DNA from: Caryophanales bacterium
GTDB lineage: Bacteria; Bacillota_I; Bacilli_A; RFN20; CAG-826
Direction of reading: 5' to 3'
Assembly (NCBI GenBank): GCA_022781015.1
Contig: JALEUF010000164.1
Location: 1 to 7,669 of the forward strand
DNA: 7,669 bases
Part shown: positions 1-6,193 of the stretch, piece by piece
How the letters are laid out: every line of letters starts with the position of its first letter
How positions within the stretch are numbered: position 1 is the first letter of the stretch
The notes under the pieces: generated by a model
Seen by the model: the letters and a program-made list of their open reading frames with translations, nothing else
What the model was told of the DNA's origin: nothing
The model's database searches: none
Translations under genes and position numbers: made by a program

Positions 1-801
1 GATTTACGCGATCCTGACGATATTTTTGATGAAGAGGGTGCCGAAGGGGTCAAAAAGAGGATGAATAACCTTGTTGAACCATTTGACTTCCAACTTGGAT
101 ATTATCTCCATACGAAGAAACTTTCTAATGCGGATGATAAAAACAAATTGATAACTTCCTCAATTTCCTTCCTAACTTCAATTACTTCGCCTATAGAATT
201 AGAGAATTATTTCGTCAAGTTGTCTAATGCGACTGGATATGAAGTAAGTGCGATCAGGAATATATTCAATCAATATAAGGAAAATTCAATCGATGAAATC
301 GAAACTCCTTATTATTTTGAAGAAAAGCTAAAAAGAGGGTTCAAGAAAAATAATAAGCGAAACAAAAGACTTGATGAGGCTGAGAAAACAATCCTAGCCA
401 TGATGCTTATAGATGAAAACGCCATTGAATTCTTTGAGCATAATGTGCATTTCTTCTATAACGACTTATATCAAGACATCGCAAATTATTTATTGGATTA
501 TAAAGATACGCACAAAGAAGAAAAGGTCGATTTATCCTTACTTACCGCTAGATTTGATGAAAACCCATCATCAAAGGAATTATCCGACATTGTTTCCGAT
601 ATTGCCTTTTCTAGCGAGGATTATAGCAAAACTTCATTGACGCAATGCGAAAACATAATCAACGAAGAAAGAAAAGCAGAACAAGAGAAGGAGAAAGCTA
701 TAAGAGGGCTCTCTTCTTCCTCTAATGCCGAGCAAGGCAAAGCCCTTGCAGAATACGCAAACAACATAAGGGAGAGGTGGAAAAGAAAACAGAACAAATG
801 A
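1..801 (+). CDS. dnaG: DNA primase DnaG, C-terminal part (5' end outside window)
   Basis: This is the 3' end of the primase gene, which makes RNA primers at the replication fork. The frame is open from base 1, so the ATG at 61 is internal; 266 residues are visible and the catalytic zinc-finger and most of the TOPRIM region are missing. Residues 1-20 contain DPDD followed by a GAEG-like stretch, matching the KDPDE..GAE element at the end of the DnaG catalytic core. From about residue 125 to the end lies the all-helical helicase-binding domain, opening with the typical AEKTILAMMLIDENAIEFF pattern and ending in a long charged helix rich in Lys/Glu. The stop is TGA at 799-801. sigA follows after 54 nt, the classic dnaG-sigA arrangement, and the two are probably cotranscribed. 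Identity is secure from motif plus context; the C-terminal domain is divergent, as is usual in this family. Confidence 0.93.
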   Translation, partial: DLRDPDDIFDEEGAEGVKKRMNNLVEPFDFQLGYYLHTKKLSNADDKNKLITSSISFLTSITSPIELENYFVKLSNATGYEVSAIRNIFNQYKENSIDEIETPYYFEEKLKRGFKKNNKRNKRLDEAEKTILAMMLIDENAIEFFEHNVHFFYNDLYQDIANYLLDYKDTHKEEKVDLSLLTARFDENPSSKELSDIVSDIAFSSEDYSKTSLTQCENIINEERKAEQEKEKAIRGLSSSSNAEQGKALAEYANNIRERWKRKQNK

Positions 802-843
802 AGAGATTGCTAGGTTTGGAGATGCCTAGAAAATACTTATAAA

Positions 844-849
844 AAGGAG
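844..849 (+). promoter_or_regulatory. Shine-Dalgarno site of sigA
   Basis: AAGGAG sits 6 nt before the ATG at 856, a near-perfect spacing. It fixes the start of sigA and shows that this organism uses ordinary ribosome binding sites, in contrast to the helicase gene at 4847. Confidence 0.85.
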
Positions 850-855
850 ATTGTT

Positions 856-2259
856 ATGAAAGAAAAGAAAATAGCACTAGATGAATGTGAAACTTGTAAT
901 GAAAAGAAGAAAAAGAAAACCTCTAAGGCAAGCAAGGCCAAAGTAGAAAAAGAAGAAGTCCTCGATGAAGATGAAGATGTTGACTTCATTGATGATGACG
1001 ACGAAGCTATTGTTTCATTAGATTCCATCAAGAAAAAGTTCCTAAAGAAGGGCAAAAAAGATGGCTATATCAATGCTGGTGATGTCATGGATGCCGTTGC
1101 TCACCTTGATATGAGCGAAGATGATTTCGATGAATTATTCACTTATTTCAAAGAAAACAAGATAAAAATCGAATCCGATGATGCCCAAGAGGAAGAAGAT
1201 ATAGAAATGCCAGGTTCCATGTCTGATGAAGATATCGAAAGGGAAATGGAACAAGACGAAGTCGATGCTGGTGATGATTTCTTGATTTCTGATGAAGATA
1301 AAGAAGCAGTTGCCCTTGCTGATTTTGCTAAAGTCGGAATCGGTGAAGTCAAAGTCAATGACTCCGTTAAGATGTATCTAAAAGAAATCGGTAAGGTTGA
1401 CTTGCTTACTGGCGATCAAGAAACTGAACTTGCCAAAAAGATAGTTATTGGAAATAAACCGGATGCTACTGAAGAAGAAAAGCAAGAAGGTAAAGAAGCA
1501 AAAGACCACTTAATAAATGCTAACCTTAGATTAGTTATTGCTATTGCTAAGCATTATGTCGGACGTGGAATGCATTTCCTTGATTTGATCCAAGAAGGTA
1601 ACATGGGTTTAATCAAGGCTGTTGAAAAGTTTGATTATACCAAGGGATTTAAGTTCTCTACCTATGCAACTTGGTGGATTCGTCAGGCAATAACTAGGGC
1701 CATTGCTGACCAAGCAAGGACTATTAGAATTCCTGTTCACATGGTTGAAACCATTAACAAGATGACCCGTGTCCAACGTCAATTAGTCCAGGAATTAGGA
1801 AGAGATCCAACCGCCGAAGAAATTTCTGATAAGATGGATGGTTCGCTTTCTCCAGAAAGAATTAGGGAAATCCAACGCATTGCCCTTGAACCTGTTTCGC
1901 TAGAAACTCCAATCGGCGAAGAAGATGATTCCCATTTAGGAGACTTCATTGAAGATAAAGAAGCCCAATCCCCTGAAGAATATACGACTAAATCATTATT
2001 AAAAGATGAACTCTACGAAATAATGAAAGACTTGACCGATAGGGAAGAAAGAGTCTTACGCTTGCGTTATGGACTTGATGACAATAGACCAAGGACTCTA
2101 GAAGAAGTCGGGCGTGAATTCAATGTCACTAGAGAAAGAATTAGGCAAATCGAAGCCAAGGCCATCAGAAAGCTTCGTCACCCAACTAGAGCCAAAAAGC
2201 TCGGTGATTATCGTGACCCGGCTTTCATGAATGACCCTCATTTTAACGGATCTAGATAA
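856..2259 (+). CDS. sigA: Primary RNA polymerase sigma factor SigA (RpoD)
   Basis: Housekeeping sigma-70 (467 aa) that directs RNA polymerase core to most promoters. Domains in order: a Lys-rich then acidic low-complexity head (1-50) with a CxxC pair (Cys11, Cys14); region 1.1 (about 52-108); an acidic linker (108-165); region 1.2 (about 167-197); regions 2.1-2.4 (about 220-292), including DLIQEGNMGL and FSTYATWWIRQAITRAIADQ with the paired tryptophans that open the -10 element; region 3 (about 293-345); the sigma finger DDSHLGDFIED (357-367); and region 4 (about 390-445) with the helix VTRERIRQIEAKAIRKLRHP that reads the -35. All residues known from E. coli sigma-70 to contact promoter DNA are conserved. 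The presence of region 1.1 marks it as group 1. The C-terminus runs about 16 residues past the usual end near the HP(S/T)R motif. The start is set by the strong ribosome binding site at 844-849. dnaG lies upstream and a sigma paralogue starts 5 nt downstream. Confidence 0.97.
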   Translation: MKEKKIALDECETCNEKKKKKTSKASKAKVEKEEVLDEDEDVDFIDDDDEAIVSLDSIKKKFLKKGKKDGYINAGDVMDAVAHLDMSEDDFDELFTYFKENKIKIESDDAQEEEDIEMPGSMSDEDIEREMEQDEVDAGDDFLISDEDKEAVALADFAKVGIGEVKVNDSVKMYLKEIGKVDLLTGDQETELAKKIVIGNKPDATEEEKQEGKEAKDHLINANLRLVIAIAKHYVGRGMHFLDLIQEGNMGLIKAVEKFDYTKGFKFSTYATWWIRQAITRAIADQARTIRIPVHMVETINKMTRVQRQLVQELGRDPTAEEISDKMDGSLSPERIREIQRIALEPVSLETPIGEEDDSHLGDFIEDKEAQSPEEYTTKSLLKDELYEIMKDLTDREERVLRLRYGLDDNRPRTLEEVGREFNVTRERIRQIEAKAIRKLRHPTRAKKLGDYRDPAFMNDPHFNGSR

Positions 2260-2264
2260 AAAAT

Positions 2265-3287
2265 ATGGAAAAAGAAGATAAATCAAAGCAAATCGACCTA
2301 GATAACGATTCCCTTCCTTTAAGCAAGGAAGAGGAAGATGCCGTTCTAGAAGACGATGAAGATGATACAAAAGAGGAAGTTAGCGATAAAAAGATAAGTG
2401 AACTCCTTAATGAACCAATCTCTATCTCTTCAACAGGAACTGAGCCGCTTTCGATTTATCTTCATTCTATAGGAGCCTATCCTCTTTTAAGTAAGGAAGA
2501 AGAGCAAAAACTAGGAAAAGCCTTGCTAGATGGAAGCAAGGAGAATGCGACTAGCGAAGAAAAAAAAGAGGCTGAATTAGCTAGGACTACCCTTATTAAT
2601 TCTAATCTTCGCCTAGTCGTCTCTATTGCAAAGCATTATCAAGGGAGGGGAGTGCCTCTTCTAGATTTGATACAAGAAGGAAATATTGGATTGTATAGGG
2701 CAGTTGAAAAATTTGATTATACAAAGGGGAACCGTTTCTCTACCTATGCCCATTGGTGGATCACTCAAGCCGTAGCAAAAGCCGTCATCGAATTATCTAT
2801 GCCGATAAAAGTGCCTCTTCATCGCTCAATTGAAATATCTAGAGTAAAAAAAGCCTATGATGAATTAAGCGAAAAGAACGGAAATCCGCCAACAAATGAA
2901 GAAATCGCTTCTTATTTAGGCGATATTAATAAAGACCAAGTCAAGGAAATGTTATCGATACCGATAACCATAGTTGATTTGGATTCTCCTATAAAAGAAG
3001 GCGAAGACGGTTCCATTAGTGATTTAGTCCCTTCTAATGATGAATCTATTTCAAAGTCTTTAGAAAAAGAAGATGCCTCAATCATGGTAAAAGATGGACT
3101 AAGGTATCTTCCAGATAGGGAAAAATTTGTCATCGAGAATGCCTTTGGACTAAATGGCAACGAACCAAAAACATTAGAAGAAATCGGAAAAGAAATGAAT
3201 ATATCCAGGGAAAGGGCAAGGCAATTAAAAGAGCAAGCCCTCCTTAGGATGAAAAAAGGATTGGAGGAAGAAAAGAAAAGTGCCTAA
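2265..3287 (+). CDS. Second sigma-70 family factor, RpoD-like, tandem to sigA
   Basis: A 340-residue sigma factor with an acidic head (1-50), region 1.2 (about 57-90), regions 2.1-2.4 (about 111-182), region 3 (about 183-237), a finger-like segment (about 240-258) and region 4 (about 280-332). It lacks region 1.1. Over regions 2.1-2.3 I count 42 of 55 residues identical to SigA, including DLIQEGN, FDYTKG and the WW pair. The -35 helix keeps SRERARQ (Arg, Glu, Arg, Gln contacts), whereas region 2.4 reads WWITQAVAKAVIELSMPIKVP, differing from SigA at several -10-contacting positions. Its architecture suggests a group 2-like sigma factor acting on promoters related to those of SigA; its regulon cannot be inferred. 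The ATG is 5 nt after the sigA stop with no proper ribosome binding site (only GGA 14 nt upstream), so translation is probably coupled to sigA. trmK overlaps its last 8 nt. No frameshift or missing domain suggests decay. I do not recognise a specific named sigma factor. Confidence 0.92.
   Translation: MEKEDKSKQIDLDNDSLPLSKEEEDAVLEDDEDDTKEEVSDKKISELLNEPISISSTGTEPLSIYLHSIGAYPLLSKEEEQKLGKALLDGSKENATSEEKKEAELARTTLINSNLRLVVSIAKHYQGRGVPLLDLIQEGNIGLYRAVEKFDYTKGNRFSTYAHWWITQAVAKAVIELSMPIKVPLHRSIEISRVKKAYDELSEKNGNPPTNEEIASYLGDINKDQVKEMLSIPITIVDLDSPIKEGEDGSISDLVPSNDESISKSLEKEDASIMVKDGLRYLPDREKFVIENAFGLNGNEPKTLEEIGKEMNISRERARQLKEQALLRMKKGLEEEKKSA
3263..3267 (+). promoter_or_regulatory. Candidate Shine-Dalgarno site for trmK
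   Basis: GGAGG lies inside the end of the upstream sigma gene, 12 nt before the GTG at 3280. The spacing is long but workable. It supports the GTG start over the in-frame TTG at 3295. Confidence 0.5.
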
Positions 3288-3960
3288 CGTTAGATTGTCA
3301 AAAAGATTGCAGGCTGTTGCTAATTTTGTTGCTCCTAATTCATTTTTGGCCGATATTGGTAGTGATCACGCGCATTTGCCAATTTATCTAGTTTCTAAAG
3401 GAATCATAGATTATGCGCAGGCTGTCGAAAATAAAGTCGGTCCGTTCATAAGGATGAAATCAAATATCGATGCCTATGGTTTATCATCGAAGATATTCGC
3501 ATCTAAAAGTGATGGAATATCTGATTTAATGGGTGAAGTCGATACTTTATGCCTATGTGGATTAGGTGGTATTTTGACTACCGATATACTTTATTCCCAC
3601 AAAGAAAAGCTAGATAACGTAAAAACCATAATTGTCGATCCGCATCGTGACTTAAAGTTGGTTAGAGAAAAAATAGTGGAGCTAGGCTTTAAAATTAGTG
3701 AAGAAAAGATGGTCTATGAAGATAAAATCTTCTATTCCATCGTTAGATTTAGCCGTGGCAAACCATCTAGGCCTTATACCCAAAAAGAATTGTTATTAGG
3801 ACCGAAACTATTAAAAGAAAGAGACCCAATATTCCTTGAATGGGTTGAAATCCAAAGGAAGAAGGTATCTACCTTATTAAATAAAGGATTAAGCAAAGAA
3901 AAAAGAGAACAAGCCCTCTCCTTATATAGGATATTAGCTTCTACCTTAAAGGGATCTTAA
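3280..3960 (+). CDS. trmK: tRNA (adenine-22 N1)-methyltransferase TrmK
   Basis: SAM-dependent enzyme that methylates N1 of adenine 22 in the tRNA D-loop region (family TrmK/YqfN, 226 aa, normal length). The N-terminus LSKRLQAVANFV and the SAM-binding motif ADIGSDHAHLP (24-34) are hallmarks of the family. GLGG (94-97) matches the conserved GMGG/GLGG element, followed by IIVDPH (117-122) at the position of the usual QPN/NP-type motif, then a Rossmann-like core to about 160. Residues 170-226 form the charged helical C-terminal domain, probably a coiled coil. The start is GTG at 3280, which gives the N-terminal length expected from B. subtilis TrmK and overlaps the preceding sigma gene by 8 nt. 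In Bacillota this gene follows sigA closely, which agrees with the context. The Nif3-like yqfO gene that often follows trmK is absent here. Confidence 0.92.
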   Translation: MPNVRLSKRLQAVANFVAPNSFLADIGSDHAHLPIYLVSKGIIDYAQAVENKVGPFIRMKSNIDAYGLSSKIFASKSDGISDLMGEVDTLCLCGLGGILTTDILYSHKEKLDNVKTIIVDPHRDLKLVREKIVELGFKISEEKMVYEDKIFYSIVRFSRGKPSRPYTQKELLLGPKLLKERDPIFLEWVEIQRKKVSTLLNKGLSKEKREQALSLYRILASTLKGS

Positions 3961-4797
3961 ATATTCCAAACATTCATCAATTGTCTTCATCGAAGTGGAA
4001 GTTCCGCTGCAGAGGGCAATTTTTTTATATTTAGGTAAATCCTTTATTTGCTTAAGTTCATCATTATTAAGTATCAAATAGGAATTCTTGTTCTTATTTT
4101 TAGCAATGCTAAATAATTTATTTGTATTTGATGAAGATGACGAGCCTATAACTATAATTGCATCATAATCATTTTCTAAATTAGAAAGGGCAACTTGCCT
4201 AGCTTTGGTCGCATCGCAGACGCTTCTTTCTAATTTGGTATTTGGATAATCCTTTTGAATTATCTTTATAGCCTTATCTACCTCGCTTGTAGACAAGGTC
4301 GTTTGCGAGATTACATGCTTAATATCGATTTCTGGCTTTGCTAAATATGAGTAACTAGAAATATCAAAGAAATAGGAAGCAGGGCAATTAAGCCTAAAAG
4401 AAGATGCTTCTAGATGATTTTTGCTTCCTATGTAGATTAATCCTTCGGAAGCATAATCTAGCCCTAGCTTAAGATTTAGGGCCACTAGAGGGCAAGTCGT
4501 GTCTATTTGGATTAGATTTTTCTTTCTAGCAATTTCTTCATATTCTTTAGGATGCCCATGGGCGGAAAAAACAACGATTGTCCCATCTTCAACTTGAAGA
4601 AGAGCTTTTTTTAGATCGTATTTCCTTTCATCAATAATGTTGATGTTAGCGGAAGAAAAACTAGATATGACTTCTTCATTATGGACAACCATGCCTAAGA
4701 AAGTAATCTTCTTGCTTTTATCTAATTTAGAGGCAATATCTATGGCCCTAGTTACCCCAAAACAAAAGCCAATTGGATTAATTATATGAATTTCCAT
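3946..4797 (-). CDS. ispH: 4-hydroxy-3-methylbut-2-enyl diphosphate reductase IspH
   Basis: Last enzyme of the MEP isoprenoid pathway, converting HMBPP to IPP and DMAPP with a [4Fe-4S] cluster (283 aa from the chosen start). The three cluster cysteines are Cys12 (NPIGFCFGVTRAI), Cys102 (DTTCPLV) and Cys194 (VCDATKARQ). Substrate-site residues are also present: His39, His80 (SAHG), His128 and catalytic Glu130 (NHLE, equivalent to the usual GHPE), the TT of SQTTLS (166-167), the SSN triad (222-224) and Ser267. The reading frame stays open to 4884, but the longer version would add 29 non-homologous residues and run into the helicase gene; the ATG at 4797 gives the canonical MEIHIINPIGFCFG start. 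That ATG lacks a well-placed ribosome binding site; an AGGAAAGG tract lies about 20 nt upstream. The 3' end overlaps trmK by 15 nt, tail to tail. The motif near Ser267 is SGTSTS rather than the common AGASTP, a mild divergence. Confidence 0.95.
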   Translation of the reverse strand: MEIHIINPIGFCFGVTRAIDIASKLDKSKKITFLGMVVHNEEVISSFSSANINIIDERKYDLKKALLQVEDGTIVVFSAHGHPKEYEEIARKKNLIQIDTTCPLVALNLKLGLDYASEGLIYIGSKNHLEASSFRLNCPASYFFDISSYSYLAKPEIDIKHVISQTTLSTSEVDKAIKIIQKDYPNTKLERSVCDATKARQVALSNLENDYDAIIVIGSSSSSNTNKLFSIAKNKNKNSYLILNNDELKQIKDLPKYKKIALCSGTSTSMKTIDECLEYLRSL

Positions 4798-4807
4798 TGA
4801 TTTAGAA

Positions 4808-4836
4808 GTGAATTGCTCTTTCCTTTCCTTTATAAT
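4808..4836 (+). promoter_or_regulatory. Sigma-70 promoter for the DEAD-box helicase gene
   Basis: A perfect -10 hexamer TATAAT occupies 4831-4836. At 17-bp spacing the -35 position (4808-4813) reads GTGAAT, which keeps only the TGA core. Transcription should begin at about 4841-4847, leaving 0-6 nt before the ATG at 4847. The promoter fills most of the 49-nt divergent spacer shared with ispH. Not experimentally shown. Confidence 0.6.
4829..4834 (-). promoter_or_regulatory. Possible -10 element for ispH
   Basis: Read on the minus strand, these bases give TATAAA, a 5-of-6 match to the -10 consensus, overlapping the plus-strand TATAAT. Transcription would start near 4822, giving a leader of about 25 nt. 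No -35 match is visible at 16-18 bp, so this is tentative. Confidence 0.25.
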
Positions 4837-4846
4837 TTTAATTGTT

Positions 4847-6193
4847 ATGAGTACATTTTCATCATTAAATTTATCCAAGACCATGGTAGAGGCCTTGAAA
4901 AAGCAAAATTATATCTCCCCATCACCAGTCCAGCTTCGCATAATCCCGAAAGCCCTTCAAGGGAAATCGCTTTTATGCCAATCGGAGACTGGCTCAGGGA
5001 AAACCCATTCTTATCTAGTTCCAATAATTGATAGGATTGATACTTCTCTTCCTAGGCTTCAAGCCATAATAATTACCCCAAGCAGGGAACTTTCTAGGCA
5101 AGTATATGAATTTGCAAAGCCATTCCAGAATTATTTCCAAAAGCTAAAGATAAAGCTAATTACCTCAGAAGAAGATAGGACTTCATCTAGCCAAGGATTA
5201 TCAGTTGCACCTCATATAGTCATCGGGACTCCTGGTAGATTAAAAGACATCCTAAGTGATTCGTATGAATTAAATTTACGTAATGTAAAGACTTTAGTCC
5301 TAGATGAAGCCGATATGCTAATGGAACTAGGATATTTTGATTCTATCGATGCTTTATATTCGATGCTAGGGGAAAATGTCCAAACCATGGTATTTTCTGC
5401 TACCTTAGAAGAAGGATTGAAACATAGATTAGAAAAATATGTTGGGACCAATTTCTCTTTCGATAACGAAGATAATAAGGCATCTAGTAACGTTAGCCAT
5501 CATTTAGTTAATGTAAAACACGTTGGTAAAATCGAAGCATTGAAGAGATTCCTTAAATTCAAGAACCCATATTTATGCATTGTCTTTGCCTCTAAAAAGG
5601 AAGATGTAAAGAAAACATATGAAGAATTGAAGCAAGATGGATATTCCGTGACAATGTTTTCTAGCGATCTAGATGCAAGAAAAAGAAGATCGACTATTAA
5701 GCTAATCAAAGACAATAAATTCCAAATAATCGTTGCTAGCGATTTGCTTTCGCGCGGTATCGATATTGAGGATGTTAGCGATGTCATTTCCTTGGATTTG
5801 CCAAATGACCTTGAATATTATTATCACCGTGCTGGAAGGACTGGAAGATTCGATAAAGTAGGGGATTCCTATGTTTTCTATAATTCAGATTCGACATCTC
5901 TTCCAAGTGAACTAATCAAAAAAGGAGTCAAATTTGATTTCCTTATCTTAAAAGAAGATGGACTAGTTCCTGATCCAGTTGGATTATTGCCAAAGAAGAA
6001 ATTTAGCAAGAAAAAGCCTCTTTCTGAGCAAGAAAGCAAGGAAATCAAGATTGCTAAAGCTAAGACTAGATCTAAAAAAGTCAAGCCAGGTTATAAAAAA
6101 AAGCAACAATGGGCTGTCGAAAGAGTCAAGAATAAATATAGAAGAAAAGCCATTAATAAAGCCATAAAGAAGGCGACTTATGAAAAACAGTGA
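4847..6193 (+). CDS. cshB: DEAD-box ATP-dependent RNA helicase, CshB type
   Basis: RNA helicase of the CshB/YqfR group (448 aa), expected to unwind RNA duplexes in ribosome assembly or RNA decay, especially in the cold. Motifs in order: Q motif with Phe4 and Gln29 (SPVQ); motif I SETGSGKT (46-53); Ia PSREL (78-82); Ib TPGR (128-131); II DEAD (153-156); III SAT (184-186); IV CIVFASK (244-250); V ASDLLSRGIDI (297-307); VI HRAGRTGR (327-334). All catalytic residues are present, so it should be active. The tail from about 380 to 448 is very Lys/Arg-rich and probably binds RNA, as in CshB. I chose the ATG at 4847 because it gives the family-type MSTFSSLNLS start; the earlier GTG at 4808 would add 13 hydrophobic, non-homologous residues and precede the likely promoter. 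No ribosome binding site precedes 4847. nfo starts within its last 14 nt, as in the cshB-nfo pair of Bacillus. Confidence 0.92.
   Translation: MSTFSSLNLSKTMVEALKKQNYISPSPVQLRIIPKALQGKSLLCQSETGSGKTHSYLVPIIDRIDTSLPRLQAIIITPSRELSRQVYEFAKPFQNYFQKLKIKLITSEEDRTSSSQGLSVAPHIVIGTPGRLKDILSDSYELNLRNVKTLVLDEADMLMELGYFDSIDALYSMLGENVQTMVFSATLEEGLKHRLEKYVGTNFSFDNEDNKASSNVSHHLVNVKHVGKIEALKRFLKFKNPYLCIVFASKKEDVKKTYEELKQDGYSVTMFSSDLDARKRRSTIKLIKDNKFQIIVASDLLSRGIDIEDVSDVISLDLPNDLEYYYHRAGRTGRFDKVGDSYVFYNSDSTSLPSELIKKGVKFDFLILKEDGLVPDPVGLLPKKKFSKKKPLSEQESKEIKIAKAKTRSKKVKPGYKKKQQWAVERVKNKYRRKAINKAIKKATYEKQ
6168..6173 (+). promoter_or_regulatory. Shine-Dalgarno site of nfo
   Basis: AGAAGG lies inside the end of the helicase gene, 6 nt before the ATG at 6180. 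Good spacing fixes the nfo start and implies cotranscription with the helicase gene. Confidence 0.7.

Noticed and set aside
810..829. Hairpin CTAGG/CCTAG between dnaG and sigA as a terminator or attenuator
   Set aside because: Only 5 bp with a 10-nt loop and no T-run follows. It is too weak to call.
815..843. Promoter for sigA (TTTGGA, 17 bp, TATAAA)
   Set aside because: The -35 matches poorly and transcription would start at or inside the ribosome binding site at 844-849, so it could not serve sigA well.
837..1358. Minus-strand serine-rich open frames opposite sigA
   Set aside because: They mirror the Asp/Glu/Lys-rich coding strand of sigA (GAT/GAA read as Ser/Phe codons), have no homology-like motifs and no ribosome site.
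3994..4026. Terminator after trmK: 6-bp stem (3994-3999 with 4003-4008) and a T-run near 4020
   Set aside because: The stem includes a G-T pair, the T-run begins about 11 nt later, and both lie in ispH codons for conserved residues (Lys-Lys-Ile and the SGTSTS motif), so coding need explains them.
4808..4846. Earlier GTG start for the helicase gene
   Set aside because: It adds 13 hydrophobic residues foreign to the family, lacks a ribosome binding site, and precedes the TATAAT at 4831-4836.
4798..4884. N-terminal extension of ispH to the ATG at 4884
   Set aside because: The 29 extra residues match nothing in IspH, overlap the start of the helicase gene on the other strand and lie across its promoter. 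The canonical MEIHIINPIGFCFG start is at 4797.
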